Below are positions 16,853 to 25,055 of a stretch of DNA of 57,237 bases, in pieces; position 1 is the first letter of the stretch, and each line of letters opens with the position of its first letter. The stretch comes from Candidatus Aquabacterium excrementipullorum (lineage in GTDB: Bacteria; Pseudomonadota; Gammaproteobacteria; Burkholderiales; Burkholderiaceae_C), in assembly GCA_019112875.1 (NCBI GenBank), contig DXIO01000052.1:1-57237 (forward strand), in the 5' to 3' direction. The translations under genes and the position numbers were made by a program. The notes under the pieces are model-generated. The model was not told the DNA's origin. It worked only from the letters and a program-made list of their open reading frames with translations, and ran no database searches.

Positions 16853-18715
16853 TCAGCGCGGCGCGTACTCGGGCACCAGCGCGTGCAGGCGTGCGCGCAG
16901 GTCGGCCGCCGGCAGGCGCTGCCCCTCGGCCGCCAGCCCATGCATGCGCTCGATCCAGTCGCTGGGCAGCTCGCCCTTGAGTTGCGCCAGGCGCAGGCGC
17001 GGGTGCGGCGTGGGCAGCGTGGTGTCATCGTCGGCCAGCAGCTCTTCATACAGCTTCTCGCCAGGGCGCAGGCCACTGAACACGATGGGAATCTCGGCTT
17101 CGGTGTGGCCGGCCAGCTTGATCAGCTCGCGCGCCAAGTCGGCGATCTTCACGGCCTGGCCCATGTCCATCACGAACACTTGGCCCGATTCGGCCAGGGC
17201 CGCGGCCTGCAGCACCAGCTGCGCCGCCTCGGGAATGGTCATGAAGTAGCGCGTGATCTCGGGGTGCGTCACGGTGACCGGCCCGCCCTTGGCGATCTGT
17301 TCCTTGAACTTGGGGATCACGCTGCCGCTGGAGCCCAGCACATTGCCGAAGCGCACGGCCATGAAGCGCGTGCCCGGCGCCTGCTGCGCCCAGTGCGACA
17401 CCACTATCTCGGCGGCGCGCTTGGTGGCACCCATCACGTTGGTGGGGTTCACGGCCTTGTCGGTGGAGATCAGCACGAAGCGTTGCACGCCGTGCTCGGC
17501 CGCCGCCTGGGCCACCAGGAAGGTGCCCAGCGTGTTGTTGCGCACCGCGATCCAGGCGTTGTCGTTCTCCATCAGCGGCACGTGCTTGTAGGCCGCCGCG
17601 TGGAAGACGATGTCCGGGCGGTGCTGGGCCATCACGCGGCGCAGGGCGTCCAGGTCCTTCACGTCGCCGACCAGGCGCACCAGCGGCAGGTGCGGGAAGC
17701 GATCGCCCAGGTCCTGCTCGACCTGGTAGAGCGCGAACTCGCTGAGCTCGAACAGCACGATGCGCGCCGGGCCGAAGCGCGCGATCTGGCGGCACAGTTC
17801 GGAGCCGATGGAGCCCCCGGCACCGGTCACCAGCACGGTCTGGCCGCTGATCAGTTCGGACACGGCGGATTCATCGAGCTTGACGGGCTCGCGGCCCAGC
17901 AGGTCGTCGGGCTCGATGTCGCGCACGCGGTCGATGCGCGAGCGACCCTCGCGCAGCTCGGCCGCGCTGGGCACGGTGACCACGGGCAGGCCAGCGGCCG
18001 AGGCCAGGTCCAGGGCACGCTTGCGCTGCGCGCCGGAGGCTGAAGGCATGGCCAGGATCAGGTGCGAGATGCCATCGATGGTGTCGGGCTGCGACAGCAT
18101 GTCCAGGCCGCCCCACACCGACACGCCAGCCACGCGGGCGCCATGCTTGCGTGCGTCGTCATCGAGCAGGCCGACCACCGTCCAGCCGCGGTGCTGGATG
18201 CCCGCGATCAGCAGCTTGGCCGCCGCGCCCGCGCCCAGTACCAATGCGCGCTGGCCGCTGTCCTTGGCGCCGGTGCGGCGCGCACGCGCGTGCTCATGGC
18301 CCATGCGCAGCAGCACGCGCGCCAGGGTCAATGTCATCAAGGCGATCACAGGGTGCAGGGCCAGCACGGCACGCGGCACCTCTACCAATTGCGCCATCAG
18401 CACCAGCACGGCCGACACCAGGCCGCCGTACAGGCAGACCCAGCCCAGGCGGGCCACCTCGCTGAAACCCACGTAGCGCCACGCAGCCTTGGGCACCCCC
18501 AGCGCCAGGGACCACAGGCTGTAGACCACGATCACGCCCAGCAGCACGGCACCGTCGTAGTGGGGCCGCTCGTGCAGCCAGCGCTCCACGCCCATGCGGA
18601 ACAGGTAGGTGGCATGCCAGGCCAAGGCGATCAGCACCGCATCGAGCAGCAGCACGACCGGTTGGCGGCGCGGACGCAGGCGGTCCAGCAGGCGGTCGAA
18701 GCGGGTCCAGAGCAT
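16853..18715 (-). CDS. WbpM/PglF/CapD-type UDP-sugar 4,6-dehydratase
   Basis: 620 residues from the ATG at 18715 (a TTG 24 codons upstream is possible). Four membrane helices lie in residues ~18-140, followed by a first nucleotide-binding-like domain (VLGAGAAAKLLI near 159). The catalytic extended SDR domain starts with TGAGGSIGSE at 297-306. The active site has Ser417-Thr418 and Met428-x3-Lys432 (NVMGATK), with Met replacing the usual Tyr as in WbpM, FlaA1 and PglF. These enzymes convert UDP-GlcNAc to the UDP-4-keto-6-deoxy sugar in the first step to bacillosamine- or FucNAc/QuiNAc-type sugars. The PglC-like and PglE-like genes downstream on the same strand fit one pathway. glrK and its partners lie between. 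Confidence 0.92.
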   Translation of the reverse strand: MLWTRFDRLLDRLRPRRQPVVLLLDAVLIALAWHATYLFRMGVERWLHERPHYDGAVLLGVIVVYSLWSLALGVPKAAWRYVGFSEVARLGWVCLYGGLVSAVLVLMAQLVEVPRAVLALHPVIALMTLTLARVLLRMGHEHARARRTGAKDSGQRALVLGAGAAAKLLIAGIQHRGWTVVGLLDDDARKHGARVAGVSVWGGLDMLSQPDTIDGISHLILAMPSASGAQRKRALDLASAAGLPVVTVPSAAELREGRSRIDRVRDIEPDDLLGREPVKLDESAVSELISGQTVLVTGAGGSIGSELCRQIARFGPARIVLFELSEFALYQVEQDLGDRFPHLPLVRLVGDVKDLDALRRVMAQHRPDIVFHAAAYKHVPLMENDNAWIAVRNNTLGTFLVAQAAAEHGVQRFVLISTDKAVNPTNVMGATKRAAEIVVSHWAQQAPGTRFMAVRFGNVLGSSGSVIPKFKEQIAKGGPVTVTHPEITRYFMTIPEAAQLVLQAAALAESGQVFVMDMGQAVKIADLARELIKLAGHTEAEIPIVFSGLRPGEKLYEELLADDDTTLPTPHPRLRLAQLKGELPSDWIERMHGLAAEGQRLPAADLRARLHALVPEYAPR

Positions 18716-18904
18716 GGCGGGGTCGGATGGGTTGGGGGTCTTCAAGGGGTCAACCCACGATTGTGCCTCGCCCACGGGCCGTAACAAATCATGTATTCAG
18801 GAAACAAATGTGAACCACGCGCTGCCCAGACACCCCCCGGGTCTCTCGGGGTTAGGCCCCTCCACTAAGCTGACCGCGGTTGACAAAAAACATCTTTCCA
18901 ACAC

Positions 18905-20356
18905 ATGCACGCTCACTCACCCCATGCCCATCGCCGGCTGCGGGGCCTGTCGTTCCGCCAGACGCTGCTGGTCGCCTTCCTGGTGATCGCCGCGCTGCTG
19001 GGCGGCGCGGCGGTGCAGGCCTTGCTGGCGCTGGAGCACGTGGCCCAGAAAAGCCGCGACGCGGCGCGCGATGCCGTGCGCCTGACGGAGAGCGCCCAGC
19101 GCCTGGCCGAGCGCACGGTGGCCATGGAGCGCAGTGCACGGCAGTTCCTGGTGCTGGACGACGGCCTGCTGCGCGATCGCTACCAGGCCACCTGGCAAGA
19201 GGCCCGAGCCACGCAGGATGTCGTCGCCGCGGCCATGCCGGCCGAATCGCAGACCTTCCGAGAATGGGCGGTGCAGGCCGAAGGCGCGTGGGACATCCTC
19301 AATGACACGCCGCGCCAGGCCGCCCTGCCCCTGCTCACGCCCATCTTCAGCCGCCTGCACGCGGCCAACGAAGCCCTGGCCCAGCGCATCCAGCAGGAGG
19401 TGGACCGCCGCAACGACGCGCTGCTCACCGACCTGGAACAGCAGCGCCAGCTGATCAGCGGCCTGGTGATCGGCGCCCTGGCCCTGGCCGCGCTGTTTGC
19501 CTTCGGCTTCGGCTGGTGGCTGTCGCGGCCCATGCGGCGCATCGGCGCGGCCATCGGGCGTCTGGGCGACAACCAGTTCGACCAGCCCATCAGCGTGCGC
19601 GGCCCGGTCGACATCCAGCGCCTGGGCCATCAGCTCGACTGGCTGCGCCAGCGCCTGGCCGCGCTCGAATCCGACAAGACCCGCTTCGTGCGCCACATCT
19701 CGCACGAGCTGAAGACGCCGCTGGCCTCCATCCGCGAAGGCGTGGCCCTGTTGCAGGACGGCGTGGCCGGTGCGCTCACGCCCGACCAGGCCGAGATCGC
19801 CCGCATCCTGCGCGACAGCACCGCCGCGCTGCAGGGCCAGATCGAAGACCTGCTGCGCTACCACGCCACCGCCTTCGAGGCCCAGCGCCTGCGCTGCCAG
19901 CCGGTCGATGTGAAGGCCCTGCTGCTGCGCATCGCCGAGGCGCAGCGCCTGCAGTGGCAGGCCAAGAACCTCAGCGTGTGCGTGTCGGGCGAGCCGGGCC
20001 GTGCGCAGCTGGACGCCGACAAGCTCTCGGTGGCCTTCGGCAATTTGCTGTCCAACGCCGTGCGCTTCAGCCCGGAGGGCCACCCGATCCGTTTCGTCGT
20101 GTCCGACAAGGACAAGCGTCTGGCCATCGACTGCATCGACGAAGGCCCGGGCGTGGCGCCCGAAGATGCCGAGCGCATCTTCGATCCCTTCTACCAGGGC
20201 CGGCACCAGCCGGCCGGCGCACGCCATGGCAGCGGCATCGGGCTGTCCATCGTGCGCGAGTACGTGCGGGCCCATGGCGGCTCGGTGCGCCTGATGCCCC
20301 GCGAGGGCGGCGCCCATTTCAGGATAGAACTGCCTCATGAACAAGCCGCTGCATGA
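18905..20356 (+). CDS. glrK: GlrK-type sensor histidine kinase
   Basis: 483-residue kinase with a helix near 18-42, a periplasmic helical region (~43-180), a second helix near 182-205, HAMP, phosphoacceptor His267 in HISHELKTPLASI, and a HATPase ending with SGIGLSIVREY. The stretch EGVALLQDGVAG after the His is typical of GlrK/QseE. In enterobacteria GlrK phosphorylates GlrR in response to envelope stress. Here it is the first gene of a three-gene operon in the same order as E. coli glrK-qseG-glrR. TTGACA at 18880-18885 suggests a promoter, but its spacing would put the -10 over the assigned start, so the start could lie slightly downstream. Confidence 0.88.
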   Translation: MHAHSPHAHRRLRGLSFRQTLLVAFLVIAALLGGAAVQALLALEHVAQKSRDAARDAVRLTESAQRLAERTVAMERSARQFLVLDDGLLRDRYQATWQEARATQDVVAAAMPAESQTFREWAVQAEGAWDILNDTPRQAALPLLTPIFSRLHAANEALAQRIQQEVDRRNDALLTDLEQQRQLISGLVIGALALAALFAFGFGWWLSRPMRRIGAAIGRLGDNQFDQPISVRGPVDIQRLGHQLDWLRQRLAALESDKTRFVRHISHELKTPLASIREGVALLQDGVAGALTPDQAEIARILRDSTAALQGQIEDLLRYHATAFEAQRLRCQPVDVKALLLRIAEAQRLQWQAKNLSVCVSGEPGRAQLDADKLSVAFGNLLSNAVRFSPEGHPIRFVVSDKDKRLAIDCIDEGPGVAPEDAERIFDPFYQGRHQPAGARHGSGIGLSIVREYVRAHGGSVRLMPREGGAHFRIELPHEQAAA

Positions 20357-21023
20357 TCCCCGTGCGCGCCATGCCCCGGTGCCGGGCACGGTCGTCGCGA
20401 TGAGCCTCTCGCCTGCGCCGGCCGCACGGCGCCTGCGCAGCCTGTGCCTCGCGGCCTCGTTGACCACGGCACTGGCCGCCTGCACCACCCCGCCCCCGGC
20501 CCCACCGCCGCCGCCCCCCGCGCCAGTGCCCGTGGCCTGCGTGCCCGAGCCGGTGGCACAAGCCCCTGCGGAGCCTTCTGCCATCGACACGCTGCTGGCC
20601 TACCACCAGACCCTGAAGTCCCTGAACCCGGCCGAGCTCGCACGTGAATCGGCCAATCTCAACGCCCAGGCCAAGTCGCCTGAGCTGTCGGTGCGCAAGG
20701 CCATGGTGCTGAGCCTCAGCCGCGCCACCAACGACCTGGCGCTGGCGCAGATCCACCTCGACACCGTGCTCAGCGGCACGGACGCGGAATCCACGGCGCT
20801 CAAGCCGCTGGCGCGTCTGCTCGGCACGCAGTGGTCCGAGCAGCGCCGCCTGGCCGATTCGCTGGACAAGCTCAACACCCAGGCCAAGGACAACCAGCGC
20901 AAGACCGACCAGCTCAACGAGAAACTCGAAGCGCTCAAGGCGATCGAACGCACATTGCCGGCCTCACCCGCCGCGCCGGGACCCGCGACCGGCGCCTCTT
21001 CCGTCAAGCAACAAGGTGGATGA
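20337..21023 (+). CDS. QseG-like lipoprotein between glrK and glrR
   Basis: 228 residues from the ATG at 20337, overlapping the end of glrK by 20 nt; an ATG at 20400 gives a more normal signal peptide. The signal sequence ends in a lipobox LAAC, followed by a Pro-rich spacer (TTPPPAPPPPPP). This predicts a lipoprotein. The rest is helical, with a likely coiled coil near residues 160-205 (DKLNTQAKDNQRKTDQLNEK). The position equals that of qseG/yfhG in enterobacteria, whose outer-membrane product modulates the kinase. Sequence identity to QseG cannot be judged by eye, so function is inferred from order and topology. Confidence 0.7.
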   Translation: MNKPLHDPRARHAPVPGTVVAMSLSPAPAARRLRSLCLAASLTTALAACTTPPPAPPPPPPAPVPVACVPEPVAQAPAEPSAIDTLLAYHQTLKSLNPAELARESANLNAQAKSPELSVRKAMVLSLSRATNDLALAQIHLDTVLSGTDAESTALKPLARLLGTQWSEQRRLADSLDKLNTQAKDNQRKTDQLNEKLEALKAIERTLPASPAAPGPATGASSVKQQGG

Positions 21024-21024
21024 C

Positions 21025-22437
21025 ATGAACCACGACCATTCGATCCTGCTGGTGGACGACGACCCCGACCTGCTGCGCCTGCTGACCATGCGCCTGAGCG
21101 CCGCCGGCTACCAGGTCAGCACCGCCGATTCCGCCGAAGCCGCTCTCGCGCAACTGGCCGTGTCGCAGCCCACACTGGTGATCAGCGATGTGCGCCTGCC
21201 CGGCCTGGACGGCCTGCAACTGTTCGACGAGATCCGCGCGCAGCACCCCGCCTTGCCCGTGATCCTGCTGACCGCACACGGCACCATTCCCGATGCGGTG
21301 GACGCCACCTCGCGCGGCGCCTTCGCCTACCTGACCAAGCCTTTCGACAGCCACGAGCTGCTCGACAAGATCTGCCAGGCCACGAGCCTGAGCCCCGGCG
21401 CCAAAGGTGATGCTGGCGGTGACAGCCGCTGGCGCGAAGAGATCATCAGCCGCAGCCAGGCCATGGCCGATGTGCTGGCCGAGGCGCGCCTCGTGGCCGC
21501 CACCGACGCCAGCGTGCTGATCGCGGGCGGAAGCGGCGCCGGCAAGGAACTGCTGGCCCGCGCCATCCACCGTGCCAGCCCGCGCGCGCGCAAACCCTTC
21601 GTGGCCATCAACTGCGGCGCCATCCCCGAGCAGTTGCTCGAGTCGGAGCTATTTGGCCACGTGAAGGGCGCCTTCACCGGCGCGCAGGCCAGCCGCCAGG
21701 GCCTGTTCCAGACGGCCGATGGCGGAACGCTGTTCCTGGACGAGATCGGCGACATGCCGCCGGCCCTGCAGGTCAAGCTGCTGCGCGCCTTGCAGGAGCG
21801 CACCGTGCGCCCGGTGGGCAGCAACGAGGCGATACCGGTGGATGTGCGCGTGCTCTCGGCCACCCACCGCGACCTGGAAGTGGCCATGGCCGAAGGCCAG
21901 TTCCGCCCCGACCTGTTCTACCGCCTGAACGTGGTCAAGCTGCGCTTGCCTCCGCTGGCCGAGCGCCGCGAGGACATCCCGCTGCTGGCCCAGCACTTCC
22001 TGACCCTGCTGGCCGAGAAATACCGCAAGACGCTCAACGGCTTCGCGCCCGATGCGCTCGAAGCGCTGGTGGCCGCGCCCTGGCCGGGCAATGTGCGCCA
22101 GCTCTTCAACGCGGTCGAGCAGATGTGCGCGCTGGCTACCTCGCCGCTGATCCCTTTGACGCTGGTGCAGCGCGCGCTGCAGGCCGAATCGCCCTCGCAG
22201 GTCCTGAACTACGCCAACGCCAAGCAGCGTTTCGAACGCGGCTACCTGAGCCAGTTGCTCAAGCTCACGGCAGGCAATGTCGCCGATGCAGCACGCCTGG
22301 CCGACCGCAACCGCACGGAGTTCTATCGCCTGCTGCAGCGGCACGGGCTGGTGCCACAGCGCTTCCGCGACGACGCTACGCCGGAAGAGGCGTCGGGCCA
22401 GAGCGACACGAAAAGCCCTGCGAATTCAAACACTTAG
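21025..22437 (+). CDS. glrR: GlrR-type sigma-54-dependent response regulator
   Basis: 470 residues from the ATG at 21025; AAGGTGG at 21013-21019 sets this start, overlapping the end of the lipoprotein gene region. The receiver carries Asp55 in VISDVRLPG and Lys in TKPFD. The AAA+ domain has Walker A GGSGAGKE at 168-175, the sigma-54 contact loop GAFTGA at 215-220, and Walker B GGTLFLDEIGD near 233-243. The C-terminal Fis-type helix-turn-helix is GNVADAARLADRNRTEFYRLL. The full architecture means it activates sigma-54 promoters. A consensus sigma-54 promoter and a TGTC-N10-GACG site lie directly downstream before the BON gene, a likely target. Confidence 0.92.
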   Translation: MNHDHSILLVDDDPDLLRLLTMRLSAAGYQVSTADSAEAALAQLAVSQPTLVISDVRLPGLDGLQLFDEIRAQHPALPVILLTAHGTIPDAVDATSRGAFAYLTKPFDSHELLDKICQATSLSPGAKGDAGGDSRWREEIISRSQAMADVLAEARLVAATDASVLIAGGSGAGKELLARAIHRASPRARKPFVAINCGAIPEQLLESELFGHVKGAFTGAQASRQGLFQTADGGTLFLDEIGDMPPALQVKLLRALQERTVRPVGSNEAIPVDVRVLSATHRDLEVAMAEGQFRPDLFYRLNVVKLRLPPLAERREDIPLLAQHFLTLLAEKYRKTLNGFAPDALEALVAAPWPGNVRQLFNAVEQMCALATSPLIPLTLVQRALQAESPSQVLNYANAKQRFERGYLSQLLKLTAGNVADAARLADRNRTEFYRLLQRHGLVPQRFRDDATPEEASGQSDTKSPANSNT

Positions 22438-22456
22438 CGCATGCGCAACAGATGCT

Positions 22457-22474
22457 TGTCGCCGCCCGGCGACG
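22457..22474. promoter_or_regulatory. Putative GlrR upstream activating site
   Basis: TGTC (22457-22460), ten bases, then GACG (22471-22474): one mismatch from the enterobacterial GlrR site TGTC-N10-GACA. Its centre is about 120 bp before the start predicted from the sigma-54 promoter, a normal distance for an enhancer-binding protein. Confidence 0.55.
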
Positions 22475-22558
22475 CAAAACAGGGGTTTTGAGGGGGCTGC
22501 ATCGGCGTCAGCGGTCGGCCTCTTACCCAAGCTGTTGATCCATAAGGATTTTTCCAGA

Positions 22559-22574
22559 TTGGCACGGACGTTGC
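22559..22574 (+). promoter_or_regulatory. Sigma-54 promoter of the BON-domain gene
   Basis: TTGGCACGGACGTTGC matches the -24/-12 consensus (TGGCACG-N4-TTGC) at every specified base, with GG and GC 12 bp apart. The transcription start is expected near 22586, about 60 nt before the ATG at 22649. It lies in the 211-nt gap after glrR. Confidence 0.85.
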
Positions 22575-22648
22575 CCTAGAGAAGCCGTGGTGCCCTGAAC
22601 GGCATCGCGATTCTTTCGACGTGCTCATGCACACACAAGGAGATCCAT

Positions 22649-22993
22649 ATGCAACAACGCTCTGCCATCGCCAGCCTGATCGCCGCCGCCGCTCTGATGA
22701 CCGGTGCCTCCGTCTACGCCGCCGATGCCACGGTTTCGCCGCAGGCTCAGGCCCCCGCACCGACGGGTGAGGCTTCCTACGCTGGTGATGCGGTGGTGAA
22801 CAGCAAGGTCAAGGCCGCGCTGCTCGAGAACAAGGACCTGTCGAGCCAGAAGATCGACGTGTCCACGACCGACGGCGTGGTGAGCCTGAAGGGCTCCATC
22901 CCCAGCGCTGACGCTGCCCAGCAAGCCATCCAGACGGCTTCGGGCGTGCCTGGCGTGAAGGACGTCAAGAACGAACTGAAGCTGGGCAAGTAA
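22649..22993 (+). CDS. Exported BON-domain protein
   Basis: 114 residues with a signal peptide (IASLIAAAALMTGASVYA, cleavage near residue 25) and one BON domain at ~45-112 (VVNSKVKAALLENKDLSSQKI, VSLKGSIPSA, PGVKDVKNEL). BON proteins such as OsmY are periplasmic, bind membranes or other envelope parts and are often induced by envelope or osmotic stress. AAGGAG at 22638-22643 gives a strong ribosome binding site. A sigma-54 promoter and a GlrR-like site lie upstream, so expression probably depends on GlrKR. A terminator follows. Confidence 0.93.
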   Translation: MQQRSAIASLIAAAALMTGASVYAADATVSPQAQAPAPTGEASYAGDAVVNSKVKAALLENKDLSSQKIDVSTTDGVVSLKGSIPSADAAQQAIQTASGVPGVKDVKNELKLGK

Positions 22994-23069
22994 TGTCCGA
23001 TGCCGCTCAGGCTTGAAGGGCCGGCCAGACAGGCCGTTCAAGCCCGATGCGGCCCGGCGACAGCCAAGG

Positions 23070-23095
23070 AAAGGAGACCTTCAGGTCTCCTTTTT
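23070..23095 (+). terminator. Rho-independent terminator after the BON gene
   Basis: AAAGGAGACC (23070-23079) and GGTCTCCTTT (23084-23093) form a perfect 10-bp stem with loop TTCA and a T tail. Being symmetrical, it may also serve the opposite-strand operon ending at 23118. Confidence 0.9.
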
Positions 23096-23117
23096 CGTTG
23101 GTGCTCAGCGCTGCTGA

Positions 23118-23714
23118 TCAGCGCCGCACGATGGCCGCGATCGTACGCAAGATCAGTCGGATGTCCAAGGCCAGGGACGCGTTGTCGACATAGCGTGCCG
23201 CCAACTGCAGCTTGTGCGGCAGCACCTCGCGCACATAGGCCTGCTCCGGGTCGCTGGCGCGGGCCAGCACGGCGCTCTCGTCGCGGTACTCGATGGACGC
23301 GATGTCGGTGATGCCCGGGCGCACCGACAGCACCTTGTCGCGCAGCGCGGCCGGGTACTGCGCCACATAGCGCGGCACCTCGGGGCGCGGGCCGACCAGG
23401 CTCATATCGCCCAGCCACACGTCGATCAGCTGGGCCAGTTCGTCGAGCTTGGTGGCGCGCAGAACCGCGCCCACGCGCGTGATGCGCGCATCAGCGCCCA
23501 CGGTGATCTGCGGGCCCTGGCCCATCGGGTCATGCCGCATCGTGCGGAACTTGTGGATGCGAAAAGGCTTGCCATGGCGGCCCACGCGCTCCTGACGGTA
23601 GAACACCGGCCCTGGCGAATCCAGCTTGACGAGCAGCGCCATCGCCAGCAGCAGCGGCGACAAGGCCAGCAGCCCCAGCGAGGACATCACCCAGTCGAAC
23701 AGGCGCTTGGCCAT
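23118..23714 (-). CDS. PglC-type phosphoglycosyltransferase
   Basis: 198-residue monotopic phosphoglycosyltransferase, which moves a sugar-1-phosphate from a UDP-sugar to undecaprenyl phosphate and so starts glycan assembly. The N-terminal re-entrant membrane helix (SSLGLLALSPLLLAMALLV) is followed by KFRTMR at 55-60, the catalytic Asp91-Glu92 pair in TKLDELAQL, GDMSLVGPRPE and RPGITD. The short length matches the PglC/WcfS core rather than the longer WcaJ/WbaP type. It lies 27 nt after the PglE-like aminotransferase gene on the same strand. Confidence 0.93.
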   Translation of the reverse strand: MAKRLFDWVMSSLGLLALSPLLLAMALLVKLDSPGPVFYRQERVGRHGKPFRIHKFRTMRHDPMGQGPQITVGADARITRVGAVLRATKLDELAQLIDVWLGDMSLVGPRPEVPRYVAQYPAALRDKVLSVRPGITDIASIEYRDESAVLARASDPEQAYVREVLPHKLQLAARYVDNASLALDIRLILRTIAAIVRR

Positions 23715-23741
23715 TGGCGTATCAGCAGGTAGCGGGATGGA

Positions 23742-24920
23742 TCAATCGCGGCCCAGGGCCTTGCGCACGGCTGCGATCACGCGCGCCACATCGGCATCCG
23801 TCATGCGCGTGTACAGCGGCAAGGTCAGCATGCGCTCGTAGGCCTTCTGGCTGTGCGGGAACTGCTCGGGGCGCAGGTCGTAGCGCTCCTTCCAGTACGG
23901 GTGCAGGTGCAGCGGGATGTAGTGCACGCTCACGCCGATGCCGTCGGCGAACAGGCTGTCGATGAAGGCGTCGCGCCCGATGGCGGCGTCATCACCCAGG
24001 CGGATCACGTACAGGTGCCACGAGTGCGTGTCACCCGCATGCGTGGGGCGCGGCGGCCGGATGATGGGCAGGTCCGCGAAGGCCTCGTCGTAGCGCGCCG
24101 CGATCTGCTCGCGACGGGCCTGGAAGCCCGGCAGGCGCTTGAGCTGGTGCAGGCCCAGGGCCGCGGCGATGTCGGTCAGGTTGTACTTGAAGCCGGGGGC
24201 CACGATCTCGTAGTACCAGCTGGGCACCTTGGCCGTGAAGCGATCAAAAGCGTCGCGGTTGATGCCGTGCAGGCGCATCACCTTGGCGCGCGCGGCCAGG
24301 TCCTTGTCGCGCGTGATCAGCATGCCGCCTTCGCCCGTGGTCATGGTCTTGTTGGCGTAGAAGCTGAAGACCACGGCATCGCTTTTCAGCGTGCCGATCA
24401 GCTGGCCCTTGTAGGTGGTGGGCAGCGAATGGGCCGCGTCCTCGATCACCTTGAGCTTGTGCTTTTGCGCGATGGCGTGGATGGCGTCCATGTCCACCGC
24501 CAGGCCCGCGTAGTGCACCGGCATGATGGCCTTGGTGGCGGGCGTGATGGCGGCCTCGATGGCCACGGGGTCGATGTTCAGCGTGGCCGGGTCGATGTCG
24601 ACCAGCTTGACGTCGGCGCCGAGGTAGCGCACCACCTCGGCCGTGGCCGTGAAGGTGTGCGTGGTGGTGATCACCTCGTCGCCCGGGCCGATGCCCACGG
24701 CTTCGAGCGCCAGGTGCAGGCCAGCGGTGGCCGAGTTCACGGCGATGGCCTGCAGGCTGTCGTCACCCAGGAAGGCGACGAAATCCTGCTCGAAGCGGCG
24801 CGTCTTGGGGCCGGTGGTGACCCAGCCCGAGCGCAGCGCATCGGCCACCTCGGCGATCTCTTCTTCGCCGATCTCGGGCAGGGCAAAAGGCAGGAAGGGC
24901 AGGCTGTTGTCGGTGCTCAT
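23742..24920 (-). CDS. DegT/DnrJ/EryC1-family sugar aminotransferase (PglE-like)
   Basis: 392-residue PLP-dependent aminotransferase that converts a UDP- or dTDP-4-keto-6-deoxy sugar to the 4-amino sugar. Seen are [14 protein letters not shown] near residue 31, [13 protein letters not shown] for cofactor phosphate binding near 60, [10 protein letters not shown] near 158, and the Schiff-base lysine Lys191 in [15 protein letters not shown]. The C-terminal [13 protein letters not shown] matches the PglE/ArnB-like group. With the WbpM/PglF-type dehydratase and the PglC-like enzyme it would give a 4-amino-4,6-dideoxy sugar primer. Confidence 0.92.
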   Translation of the reverse strand: MSTDNSLPFLPFALPEIGEEEIAEVADALRSGWVTTGPKTRRFEQDFVAFLGDDSLQAIAVNSATAGLHLALEAVGIGPGDEVITTTHTFTATAEVVRYLGADVKLVDIDPATLNIDPVAIEAAITPATKAIMPVHYAGLAVDMDAIHAIAQKHKLKVIEDAAHSLPTTYKGQLIGTLKSDAVVFSFYANKTMTTGEGGMLITRDKDLAARAKVMRLHGINRDAFDRFTAKVPSWYYEIVAPGFKYNLTDIAAALGLHQLKRLPGFQARREQIAARYDEAFADLPIIRPPRPTHAGDTHSWHLYVIRLGDDAAIGRDAFIDSLFADGIGVSVHYIPLHLHPYWKERYDLRPEQFPHSQKAYERMLTLPLYTRMTDADVARVIAAVRKALGRD

Positions 24921-25035
24921 GGCGTGCGTGCGCGAGGCGGGAAAGGGGTCGGGATGAAGCCGGGTGCAGGGGCGTCAGTATGCCGCCAGGCGAGGCCTCG
25001 CAGCGCCGCGGAGCCGCACCGGCATGGCACCACCG

Positions 25036-25052
25036 CCGCATGAGACATGCGG
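25036..25052. repeat. Hairpin after the GT2 gene
   Basis: CCGCATG (25036-25042) and CATGCGG (25046-25052) form a perfect 7-bp stem with a 3-nt loop, just 3' of the GT2 stop on the minus strand. There is no T-run, so it may protect or attenuate the message rather than terminate. The rest of the gap to 24920 shows nothing else. Confidence 0.4.
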
Positions 25053-25055
25053 GGT

